NCBI GenBank assembly: GCA_028564675.1
Contig: JAOVVO010000181.1
Location: 1-64,000 of the forward strand
From: Onchocerca lupi
Lineage: Eukaryota > Nematoda > Chromadorea > Rhabditida > Onchocercidae
Direction of reading: 5' to 3'
DNA length: 64,000 nucleotides
This document shows positions 51,259 to 62,561 of the stretch, piece after piece. Below the pieces are notes generated by a model that did not search any database, was not told where the DNA came from, and saw only the letters and a list, made by a program, of their open reading frames with translations. Made by a program: the position numbers and the translations under genes. Within the stretch, counting starts at the first letter, position 1, and each line of letters opens with the position of its first letter.

Positions 51259-54200
51259 TCAGAGATCACGAAGAATCAATGCTTCTCGTTCCTCACCAAC
51301 ACCAATCCATTTCACCGGTACTCCAACATACTGCTCAATAAATTCAATGAAAACTCGACAATTTTCAGGCAGTTCATTGAAATTCCGCATAGTAAATATT
51401 GGTGTGTTCCATCCTTTGAATGTATGATATTCAACTTCCAATTTCTCCCAGTCAGAAACCTGAGCTGAAAACAGTTATTATGGATAAAAACAGGATAACT
51501 AGTTGGGCATTAGGAAAATTTGACATAATGCGTTAAAAACTGAAATGAAATGTAGCAGGTCAGTATGTATTATTTAACTTTTAAATAAGGATTGACACTA
51601 ATAATAAGATTATTTAACTTTTAAATAAGGGTTGACACTATTAATAAGATTATTTAACTTTTAAATATGGATTGACCCTATTAATAAGATAACTTCTTAC
51701 TAAAAACTTTCGTTTTAATTAGTAATTCATTAGAAACACAAATTATTTGAAAAGTAATGAGAATAATCGCATACAAATAATACTTACATGGAGGGGATTT
51801 CAATAATTGTTTATCCAGCCTGTAAGCAACGCCGGCCTTGATTTCATCAAATGTATCCAGAACATCCAGCTTTGTCAAAGCAATGCTTGAAAGCAAAATA
51901 ATTTAGCATAAACTTCAGTATGGAACAAAAATATTCAAATGAAACCGATCTGTTAAATAATTTCAGAGGTACGTACTCTGTGAATCCGTTAATGAGATGT
52001 GCTCTCTTCAAAAGAACTAAATCGATCCAACCACACCGTCTCTTACGACCTGTCGTAACACCAACCTAAAATTGGGAGGATCAGAATTTCGTAGATCAAA
52101 AACAAATAATGAAACAAATCAATCTTCTGACTAATCATCATCAAGCGCACAAATTTTGACAACTTCTAACTTTCTACAAAATCTGATCCAGGCATCTCTT
52201 ATCGATAGCAACGCTTCCGCCTTGTTTAAACTTGAGGTATCATTTCGGGCATATATTTTAGAAATTTAAGTCATGATAAGATGACAATACATGCATTAGA
52301 CGTCAAATACAAAATAATCCGCATTATTAATACACCTAATTAAGAACGGATATATTTACAGTAAAAGTTAAAATTGTTTTCCAATTACCCCAAAAGAAGG
52401 CTAGAGTGAATGACTGGACAATGCGGCTAAGACGGATGAAAAATTGCAAGTATTAAAAATAAAAATATTTTTATTTTTAATACTTACAATTTTCAACTGA
52501 AAGACTGAAAATGAGCTAAATGAATTGAAAATTCACTATCTCGTAATGCGTCAAAATGTATCAAAATACACTTAATTTGATATGAAGTAGTGATCTTACT
52601 TCGTGTCCTATTTGTTGTAGTTTATCGCCGATGTCATTTTTCAGTTCCGTGGGGAATGGTCCGGAGCCAACTCTAGTGGAGTAAGCTTTCGTAACGCCTA
52701 CCACTCTCTTGATCGACATTGGTGGAAGTCCCAGACCGGTAACAGCACCTCCAACCGTTGCATTAGATGATGTTACAAACGGATAAGTCCCTAAAAATAT
52801 TAAAATTGAAGATTGTGATTCTACCGATTTAACAATTTTACTACCGATTGCCAATTTCTACCAGTGGTTCTACCAACTTTACTACCTTTCTCAAAAATTA
52901 GCAGTTACCTGAAATATTACTATAAGCAAATCAGTACAACAAAAAGTAGAGACAAAACATTTACCGAAATCGATATCCAGCATGGTGCCATTTGCACCTT
53001 CAACAAGTACAGTTTTACCGCTGCTTCGTAATTCATCCAATGCTACTACTGTATCACCGACCAGTGCCAATTCATTTAACTTCTCTGCGTGTTTCTATAA
53101 ATGAATTTTAGAACTACAATAAGATTATTCATTCGTTATCCGTTAATTTGTTAATTCAAACAAAAATGAATATACCTTGAATTTTGATAACTCGAGATCA
53201 ATATCAACCTCCAAATCAGGATACTGCCTTTGGTAATATTTAATAAGTTCTCGAAATCTAAAAATCCAATTCCTTAATTAATTATATTTTTGCATTTCGA
53301 GCTATATAATATAAAACATTATTCAGGTAAGAAAAAAATAATCCCATAAATATGATACTTTAAACTAAATCCATCAAAATCATAAACTAAATCGCCAACT
53401 CGTAGGCCATTTCTGAAGCATTTGTTAGAATATGTAGGTCCAATACCCCTCTTCGTCGTTCCAATTTTGCTGAAAAAAAAAGAATTATTTTGTGTTAAAT
53501 TAAGAATTAAAGAATTATTTCCACAGAAATGAAAGAAATATGGTAGAGAAACAAAAATTAAAAAAATGAAAAACTTCTAAAAACCAATTAAGTTCACAAC
53601 TTGTAGACATTAAATTGAAACTTACTTGATATTCAATCGATCCTCTGAGTGACCATCAACGAGCATATGGATACCACAAACAAGATGTGCTCGATCACTG
53701 ATCAATAATCGCTCTTCCCATCCAGGTATGCTTGTAATTTTGTTGTGGTTCAGTTCTTCAAAAAATGAATCTAAATTTACTACCGTACCATTGCCTGAAA
53801 ATAAAATTTAAAGAATCGAACCAATAATATGAGATATTACTTCGACTTAATAGAAAATAGCAATGCATTTATTCTTGCATTGTTCGAATTTATCATGCAG
53901 TATAAGAAGTTTTCATAGTACACTTGCTTCGATAAATGCAGATAAATGGATATATCGGAAATTCAATTAAGATTAAGCCTAACTCGAGCATATGTCACTT
54001 TGCTTTAAGAACTCGCAGTATCATGTTAGGTAGTATGACTTCACTAATGATGACAGTTCAGAATTAAATAAAATCTTACCAATTATATTGAAACATTTTT
54101 CAGCGATAATTCCTGAAGGTAAAATGTGAAAATCATACTTTCGTCCGTTTGCAACAACAGTATGACCCGCATTGTTACCACCTTGACAGCGTGCAACGAC

Positions 54201-54531
54201 TTGCACCTGTAATTTTTTAACTGCATCTTATTTAAACTCGTATAGCAGAATACGAGAAACAGTAAAAGACAAAGCAATATGTGGATAAATTAATGACAAT
54301 TATTCCAAGTTTGTGCATCATTTATTGATTTTTCAAAAAATTTTATGGCGTTAATCCTCAACAAACTCATATGATCCTCTTCGCAACTCGTAGAGCTATC
54401 ACATTATCAACAGATGGAAAATTCACCTTGTCTTTTGCAATCAGATAATCGACAATTTTTCCTTTGCCTTCATCACCCCACTGAGCACCCAACAGCACAG
54501 TCACAGGTCCCTTCTCTGGTTTCTTTAACAT
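51259..54531 (-). CDS. adss-1: Adenylosuccinate synthetase
   Basis: Ten exons: 54427-54531, 54080-54206, 53626-53794, 53359-53469, 53176-53257, 52965-53094, 52600-52790, 51977-52065, 51788-51885, 51259-51464; 435 residues (E. coli PurA 432). It catalyses GTP-dependent condensation of IMP with aspartate to adenylosuccinate, the first step from IMP to AMP. The GTP-binding loop [11 protein letters not shown] (15-25) holds the catalytic Asp20, and the catalytic His is His50 in [12 protein letters not shown]. Also present are [80 protein letters not shown] and LTKLDVLD. The end has [13 protein letters not shown] and LILRDL. The first exon has a TTTTAG acceptor 15 bases before the ATG, so the mRNA is probably trans-spliced or has an upstream non-coding exon. 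Essential residues look intact. Confidence 0.96.
51570..51689. repeat. Three copies of a 40-bp tandem repeat
   Basis: TATTTAACTTTTAAATAAGG starts at 51571, 51611 and (with one change) 51651, an exact 40-bp period. The copies differ at a few positions. It lies in the last intron of the adenylosuccinate synthetase gene and looks like a minisatellite. Confidence 0.9.
52448..52485. repeat. Perfect 38-bp palindrome
   Basis: The two 19-bp halves (52448-52466 and 52467-52485) are exact reverse complements with no spacer and consist mostly of A and T. It is intronic in the adenylosuccinate synthetase gene (between exons 7 and 8). Confidence 0.9.
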
Positions 54532-56366
54532 AATAGATAATTCGTCCTAAAATAAAGATTACAACCATTTCCGCAAAAAATAATTTCCACAACGAATAAC
54601 GCAAAGTATAACAAATATGACGCATTATTGCAAGAATTAGACGAATTACTTTGAAGATGAATATGACAATTTTTCTCAGTATGTGGTGCGATATGATACA
54701 CAACTTTGGAAAAGTTTCAAAACATAAGACACATTCTAGCATCTTTTAAGAATTCACTTCTTAAATAAGCATCTAGAGCAATATTCAATAAATAGAGATA
54801 AAGACGAAACTATAATAATCTAACAGGATCATGTCAATCAACAATTTTTAAAAAATGTTTATTAGATGAAGCCAAATATAGAAAAGAAATCCATCCGTTT
54901 CCGATATGTTATATACAAAAAAGTCAAAAAAGTCCAGCTCCTATCTCATTTTCTAAATTATGATTTCAATTATGATTCCAGAGAATCTGTTTTTTCTTTT
55001 TCCATCCACTTGGATTTCCGCATTCCTATAAAGTTAAACTTTTCAAGAGTTTTTACAAATCTTTCCTGTCTTTCTATCTGGAACAAACAAAACGACTACT
55101 AAGAAAAAAATTTTTTTTTTAATAGTATTTCAGAAAAAAAGTGACGATGAAAATTATCACAAATGCATGAATTGCTATGGATGGACAGTCACAATATTTC
55201 AAACAACGATTAAGAAGCATGTTAAGATTTTATTTTACTCAACACATTAATGAATATAGGGACATCTTCGCATAATGGTTCATGACTTTTAAATTTATAA
55301 AAAATGAGAACTTACTTGAAAAAAGTGTACTTACACAACAAAATATCTATTCATAGTTCGTATATCTATGTTATCTATGCAAAAAACTTAAATGACCTTT
55401 TTACTTGATTACAAACTACTCTTAACTAAAAACTGAATGTATCAGAAAAAATATATTATACATGACATATACAAACTATGAAAAGAAAAATTTTTTGGGT
55501 TAAAATTTGAATGTTCCAACTTGAACAAAAATCCGTCTTAATAATATTTTATTGTTAGATAACCTTCCCTTCGTTAAGAACATGAAAAGTTTCGAAAGAT
55601 ATGGATATCATGATGCACTAGATGAATTAAACATTGGAAATTTCTCATTCTATACAGCAAATCATAATTCACTAACCAAAAAACAAGGAAAAAATCTATA
55701 ATCGACTGCAGACATTGACATTTTGAAAATTAGTTATCTAAATCTGATGAACGAGCAATGATCTGCTATTTTCATGAAAATTCTTCAGCTAAAAATATCA
55801 TAGCAAAATTCCAATCGCATACCTAAAATTAAGTAGAATTCAAACCTAAATTGACAGTGATAAATTCAATATTCTGCAACTTTTGAAGTTCCAAAATCGA
55901 TTTTTTCTCATCAGTATCTCGAAAATTAATCCTAAATAAGAATAGTGTAATATTCTATGAGTCAGTAAAACAGTTACTCACTGAATAAAACAAAGATAAA
56001 TTAATTTTGTCCGAAAACAATACTAGGATTTGAAAACAGTTATCGTTTTAGGAAGCATTTATAGGATATTTTCTGAACTGATTGAGGAAAACACTTGAAA
56101 ATTTATGGCGGCAAAACAATTTAAAACAGCTAGCTTCAAGCCGCTAAACAAAAAAATTGAATCAAAAATTTACCTAATTATATCGAGAATTAATTTTATA
56201 TTATAATAATAGTGAAAGAAAACAGCTCTATCAATGTATGAATCCATTTAAATTTGTTCTCTAGTTTTTAAACCACAACTTCTTACAAAATTAAAAATGA
56301 CAACAGCATCAAATAATTTGTCCAAGCAAAATACAAACAGTCTTCGTTATGATGCTTCTTTAGTTT
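54532..56366. other. Spacer between ARL14EP-like and adenylosuccinate synthetase
   Basis: About 1.8 kb, very A+T rich, with no exon I can support. The 78-codon plus-strand frame at 54866-55102 has no recognisable features. Confidence 0.5.
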
Positions 56367-57739
56367 TCACATTAAGTAATAAGGATGTTTACGAATTCGT
56401 GGTGGTTCAGCCTCAGTTAAAAAGCTTTCAATAGTAAAATCTCGATTCTTCTGGCAAGCTGGTCCACACATGCGTGAACCACACTTTTCACATGGATAAT
56501 GACAGCCTAAATATGTAAACTTAGAAGTTTAAATTTCAGATGTAAACTGGATTTGCCATAAAAATAACTGAAACAGATAAAAAAAATGACATTAGTAAGA
56601 ATATTATCTCTCATCATTTTCTTCACAGCTTAAAAACGACTTAAATTAATACAGAAATCATTACTATATCTCTGCTTCTGAGCTCATTTAAAGCAGAAAA
56701 TTTAATTTTAAATCAACAAAATTCGAAAATATCCAATTACCGGGGCAAGATTTTCGCAAACAATCGCATAACTTGACAGGATGACCATCAGCCCTAATGA
56801 AATAACCTTCCTCGTCATGATGTGGAGTATAATCGGCTATTCGATCGGCAGATACTGTTACTGGAATTAAAACAGAAATACTCTCAATAATAATGAAACT
56901 TTTAAACTAATTCTCTAATAGCTTGAAATTTCATATTAAGGAAGAAATTGTCAGAAAGTGGAAACAATAATTTGATAATGGAAAATAAAGGAAGCAATTT
57001 TCTTTTTTTTTTTATTCGTTTTTATTTAAAAAAGTAGAAATGATTCGGAATAAAATTCGAAGCATGTCCGTAGAGACATGCTTGGAAAAACATATTTAGA
57101 AGCTAATCTTCGAAAATCATAAAACATACCTTTCCGATGCCTTGTAGATCGACGAATTCCTTGCTTATCATAGAAGGCTTCTTCTGTGGACATTGCAACT
57201 GCTTCCCCAGGATTGATAAATCTAAGATTTCTCAATTCTCGATGCAATTGTTGTTGTTGTGCCAAGTTTTCTGAAAATTATATTTTCGGAAGAATGGAGC
57301 TATCAGAACTCAGATCTTACTCACAAACAGCCTATTCAACTCATACTTCACCTAGATTCTCGCATGTATGCCTCAACTGATCGAAATAAATTACTTAGAA
57401 AAGCACTCGAAAAACGATTCGTAAGTAAAGAATGGAACCGACAGGAAATGAAATCAAAGATTGGACAAAACATCTTGTCTCATCTATTGCACTATTTGTT
57501 ACAACAATATATCAAATTTCCTACACTGAATAATATTTCTCGTCAAAAAGAAATGTACTGAAATTGAAAATTTCAAAAATGGCCAAAAAGGCAATAAGAG
57601 AAAAAGTCAGGTGGAATTTATGAATATCAATCGATTAAAAAACAAAGATACCTATCTCGAAAGCTGGAAGATCCAATTCAGTCGGAAGAGAGCTTTTTCG
57701 TTGTTCACAAGCTTCATCCTTCTCTCCCATCCTACTCAT
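56367..57739 (-). CDS. arle-14: ARL14 effector protein-like (ARF7EP_C domain)
   Basis: Four exons, 57652-57739, 57130-57270, 56741-56860 and 56367-56506, give 162 residues. The start codon is just after CAATTTTCAGCG, a good trans-splice acceptor. The C-terminal half is a cysteine-rich ARF7EP_C domain: VKLCDCLRKSCPGCHYPCEK, then CGSRMCGPACQKNRDF. Its cysteine spacing suggests metal binding. The middle has a Gln run (AQQQQLHREL) and basic RRSTRHRKG. In mammals ARL14EP was first described as an ARL14 effector. As I recall, the C. elegans homologue ARLE-14 works with the histone methyltransferase MET-2. The symbol is by analogy. It is divergent from the secreted-protein gene to its right. Confidence 0.85.
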
Positions 57740-59741
57740 CGCTGAAAATTGCAATGAACTAAAGAGTTGCAAGTGGTTTGTGACAGTAATTCATAATTTC
57801 ACCATTGCCATTTAAAGGATCAAAAATCAACTTCACATAAGACTATTAAATTTCAAAAAGAAGCATAAATGTTTACGGAAAGTAAACCCGTTATACAAAA
57901 CGATCTGCTCAGTATCTCTGAACAAATCGATGAATCTTTAAATGACATTAGCATTCCAACGAGATATTACAACCTCTTTACCGGCAGGTTTTCAATTTAA
58001 GAAATGAGAGCACAGCCATGAATTTCATCCGATTTACTACTACATCTCGTCCTTCTGCTCTCCTTATCGTAATGCAGGCATTCTATTTTATTCGGTCTTT
58101 TCGATATCTTACTAATCTGAGAGATTCCTTAAGCAAATGAAGACAAATCCCGGAATTACCAGAAAAAGTTAATTGATGATGACAATCAACCTTGACCCGT
58201 ACGATCCGCTAAAAATTTCCACATGGACAATCCCTGATTTATAAGAGATTTAAAAAGTATAGATACTATCGTGACATATAAATTCAAGTAACTACGTAAT
58301 AAGCCGCAGGTCTCTTTCGGAAAGTTGGTGTTCGGAATGGGTACTTGAGTTGAGCATCTGAGAGGAGAGAATCAGGGAAGCATCTGATTTTGGCTAATTT
58401 ACACATGGGAGCATTATTTCAAATTGCTCATTTCATTTTGAAATTTTGCAGTGAAAAGTAAATGAATACTTTTGCATTCTTTATGTATCGAATTTGGTAT
58501 CAAATTGAAAAAAAAAATCAAAAACTTTCTACTGCTTGATCACCAATCATTCTTAAACAAACGATTTCGTGGGACGGACACTTTCCCCAATTATATCGCT
58601 TTCTAAGAGCGACACTACGTAGTTATTATTTTTATCATCATTATCATTATTATCACATATGCTACATTATTTTATCGTCCAAAATAAACTTAATTAAAGT
58701 TCAGCATATAAATATGTATAATTGAAAAGGTCACGGAGTGTTAGACGTTGCCCAGACTATTATAATTCCTCGCTTTTGACGACGTCCACGTTTTACGTCA
58801 TGAGTGTTCCGATATAATCCGAGACGTGATATTGTTGTGCTGCACGGATGAAATAATCGAAATTTTGAAATGAAAGCAACGAATTGACCATTATCGGCGC
58901 AATCCGGATTATCGACCAAATCCGGTTGGTTATTCAATGCAGACTTTCCTCTAATAATGGTTACACTGACGAGCTCACGATGAACACACCTATCAAACCT
59001 TAATTTGCTGTACACTATATCTGTTCATCGATCATCGATCATCGATCCTTTTGTCGTTTTTTGTCGTTTTCCGTCCAAAAAATATCCCATTCAAAAGCTC
59101 TCCTGCACTTTATCTCCTGTCTAATTAACATGCTAATTAGTCTATCGATAAGATGCAACTCACAAAACATATCTTCTATTGTCTTTTGTTATTTTACGCT
59201 GAACAAGATGGCCGATTATTAATTACTAATTACATAAGCAATTTGTTAAAATGAAGAAGGAATTTAAAGCAAACAAAAATATAATTCATCCCATCTAAAA
59301 ACTGGTAATTTCTTACTCCATCAATTAAGACCCCAATCATGTTATCGTTTTCTTCCAAAAAAAGAAAAATTACATTGAAGTTGAATTGTCGTGTTTCATC
59401 ATCTCATCTGTTCATTCAACTCTCTTCCTATCTATTAGCCTAATTTCTAACTATTCTGTCCCCTTTCTCCTTCGCTTCAATGAGTATTCAAGTTTTCAAG
59501 GATTTCATTGGGATGTATTCGAGATCAGATTCTAAATTTGACAGAACTTGAACCGTAATATCCAGACGGATGGGCGCATGAAATGTCCACAACACTAATA
59601 CTGTTATCATCATCATCATGAGGGCAACAATCCGGTATTTCTCTGCCAACCCCCTCTGTTCAAAATTCAAAATTCTTCCCAAAATCCATCCTCCAACCCG
59701 CAAAACGAAAACCATTTCGGCTGATAAGTGAAGTTTGTAGA
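57740..59741. promoter_or_regulatory. Divergent intergenic region, ARL14EP-like (-) and secreted protein (+)
   Basis: About 2 kb between two divergent start codons. The part 58740-59050 is richer in G+C and CpG than its surroundings, contains ACGTC-type words (GACGTCCACGTTTTACGTCA at 58780-58799), and ends in a three-fold ATCATCG repeat at about 59026-59046. These look like promoter elements, but no binding site is proven. Confidence 0.4.
58731..59015 (-). other. 94-codon open frame in G+C-richer DNA
   Basis: The frame runs from an ATG at 59015 to a stop and encodes a mixed, not A+T-driven, peptide with a basic stretch KRGRRQKRG. I do not recognise it and see no clear splice signals. It may be a real short gene or a by-product of a G+C-richer promoter region. 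Confidence 0.15.
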
Positions 59742-62561
59742 ATGCCGTCACTATTCGTCACCACTCTTCTCTTCTTCTTCATATCAATTCCGCTCAGATC
59801 TTCCAGTGCGCAGGTGATATTTCTCGATATTGTATTATTGAATTGAATCCTTATCCTTTCTCCTTCTTCTCACTCCCATCATTCCTTACTTCCTGTCACT
59901 TTCACACATCATTGCACAAAATTTTTCATATTATTAAAATTTTTCGAAATAATACTGAAACTGATTCATCTATGAAATCAAATATTGAATGTTTGAATTA
60001 CTGAAGTATTTCCATCCATAAAATCAAGTTAAACAGAAGACTATATCCTAAATAATTTAAATCATTCCTGGCAAGATTCCGTGGATTCTATTTGTTTTTC
60101 GTGGTATCAGTCAAGTCAGTTTATGAAATCAAAGATGGATTAGTATAGTACATTATTTTCGAATTGGAAATTTTGCAATTCATAAACAGAAAAGAAGACT
60201 ATTTTTCAAACTTTCGGCACATTTTTGAACTTTTGCTAAGCTTATTGCGAAATAATAAATCTGCTTGTCACCATGCCTATTCTTTCATAACAATCAGATA
60301 ATAAATAACATTTAAGTATAATTTTCTTCCAGCACCATCTGATTCCTCGAATACATCATGAAGAGCTCTTAAGAGAAGCAATTCCATCACGAATACTTGC
60401 CATCTATATGCTAATCTTACTTATCACAAATATTTATCACAAATCACAAATGACGTGCTGGTTTCTTTCAGTACACCAACAATCCATTTCTGAACTTCTT
60501 ATCAAATGAAAACATTGGGCGTTTAACACAAATGGCCACAGAACTCGTAGCTTCGGCTGCGAAGCATTCCGCTGCAGCTAATATAGAATCACTGTATGAT
60601 TTGCTTCTTATAAATCCAGTCTTAAAATATCTCTAAATGATTGTTCCTTAAATTGATTGTTAAATTCAATCTAACAATTTCAGTTGAAATGATAGATTTA
60701 AGGGAAAGAGAAAGAGAGGAAAAAAAGGACGAAATATTGCAACTTTAAAAAAAGCTAAAAAAAAATTTTCATGTCAAAAATACATATGATTACTATTTTA
60801 GAACAAGACCTGGTCATCCTGAACCGGGACCTGTATCACTCAATTCTCGACCATCTGAAATGTTCGGTCAATCTATAACAAATGCTCTATCACCAACTAT
60901 TACTAAACTTGCTGAACTTTCTGTAGTTGAAAATCGTGGTCTAATGCCAAGTCAGCACGAAAGAAATACATATAATATTGAGTCGAATAGTGGTATCAAA
61001 TCATTGATGGATCTTGCAGAAGCATTTTTAGGAACTTCAGGGCCTGATAAATCACGTACGTTTGTTGGAGCGAAAACACAGATATATCCAAAAAATACAG
61101 ATATTAATCTGTTACCAACCATTCGACAATTAGCACCTGGTGTAATTAACAATTTTGGTATACCGAAGGGTGAAGGTTCGTCAATATTCAATATCAGATT
61201 TTTAACTGCTTATCGATTAAGTAGATAATCATTTTAAAGCAATGGAAAGTAAAAGATCAAATTTTATTTTTTAATCAAATTTTTTAGTTGGGAAAATAAT
61301 TGCAATTCCTGATCACGGATGATTTCCAAGGGGTTACCAATATCTTTCGGTAATGGTTTCATCACGTTGATTTTTGCAGTGTAGCGCGTGTGCAGCCCCT
61401 GGACGTTTAAGAGCATCATAGATCTGTTACTGCCTGCAAAAAATTCTTCTTTATTTTATTTTTCTAAATTAATACATTTCTGATTGTTATAAATTGTCTG
61501 GCCGTTTTAAATCTCTGGTTCTTAATTAATATTTCTAAGAGAAAATTTCCCTTTTTGATGATATCTTCGATATTTTTCAAAAAATAATTAAAATGATTCA
61601 TCAAATCGAAACTGAAAAAAATTTGTTACATGTTTATATACAGGTTCATTTGAAAACTCTTGCAATAAACATATGTCTTCCTAGGATGTCTACCATTTCT
61701 GAACGAATTCATGAAAATAGCATACGGGAATTGTGTGAAAGTAGCCGATGCAAAGACATGGGATGTTTGGGGAAATCAAATTACCAAAGCTCTTTCCGGT
61801 GGTAAAATTGATTTCATCGGTGCTTCGTGAGTTTGCAAATATTCAAATTTCTTATTTATACAAAAAAGACTAACTCTTTGAGTGAATCCTTGCGTAGTTC
61901 ACGCAGGTTTGTTGGTTGGTCACTTTTTGTACGTGCTGATACTGTATTAGGGAAAATGCTATCCATTTGATGACTATTTATAAACTGTAGAAAATACGAG
62001 GTCAATTCATCCATTGCAATTATACTTTCTGGGAATAATCATAACAAGGAGCATAATTATTCTCACCAAAAGCCATCCAATTTTTGCCCTTTGATAATTT
62101 TACCATGTGAAATAATTCCTGCTGATTTCCTTAAACATTGATAAATTCGACTTTAACATTCCAGGAAAGAAACATGTAAACGAGGTGCAGAACGACATCA
62201 TTGTGGTCAGTTGAGGAAGATGATCAGCGAATGTGATATTTTGGGATCATTGCAAGTTGGCATGGAAATGCAAAGGGCAATTCAACGGTGTGAAGAATTT
62301 TCGGGTGTTATTGATCAGGTAGGATTCAATAATCTTGTTTGGTTTTGCATTCCTCTGACATATCATCTTCGCAGAATACCTAACCTATGAAAGTTTTTAA
62401 TGTGAACGAAACAGGCGCCTCTTTCTTTTTGTATATATGGCATTTCTTTCTTTTTTCTAAATCCTTTTCCTTTTCAGAATCCGATACAAGTGCTCAATCA
62501 AGTGAATAGTATTATTGGGGGTGAATTTGCTCAAGGATTTTTGCATAAATTTCTTGGTTAA
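59742..62561 (+). CDS. Secreted nematode protein with six cysteines, function unknown
   Basis: Six exons, 59742-59813, 60472-60593, 60802-61169, 61685-61826, 62165-62318 and 62478-62561, encode 313 residues with all junctions in frame. Exon 1 is a clear signal peptide (MPSLFVTTLLFFFISIPLRS, cleavage near SSA). The mature N-terminal half is rich in Asn, Ser, Pro and Ala with no cysteine. The C-terminal third has six cysteines (GCLPF, NCVKV, ETCKR, HHCGQ, SECDI and RCEEF), suggesting three disulfides. The spacing does not match saposin B, and I do not recognise the family. No membrane anchor follows. Introns 3 and 4 each hold one exon of a minus-strand gene (61264-61966). The 5' half of the locus overlaps an antisense frame at 59488-59751 that I take as a shadow. 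Confidence 0.8.
61264..61966 (-). CDS. Small interleaved antisense gene, unknown function
   Basis: Two exons, 61875-61966 and 61264-61429, join in frame (AAAGA|GTTAGT donor; TGCAGGCAG acceptor) to an 85-residue protein. It begins MDSIFPNTVSARTKSDQPTN and ends FSQLKNLIKK, with a middle of QGLHTRYTAKINVMKPLPKD. The ATG follows TTTTCTACAG, a likely trans-splice acceptor. Exon 2 has a strong TTTTTTGCAG acceptor and protein-like composition. Its two exons lie in introns 4 and 3 of the secreted-protein gene on the other strand, and its own intron contains that gene's exon 4. I do not recognise the family; no signal peptide or membrane segment is seen. An alternative acceptor four bases upstream breaks the frame. 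Confidence 0.55.

Noticed and set aside
57259..57561. 100-codon plus-strand frame inside ARL14EP-like intron 1
   Set aside because: It begins antisense to exon 2 of the gene, has no recognisable motif, and a frame of this length is expected by chance a few times in a window of this composition.
59488..59751. 87-codon minus-strand frame over the start of the secreted-protein gene
   Set aside because: It is antisense to the signal peptide exon, with no splice signals or homology; taken as a shadow.
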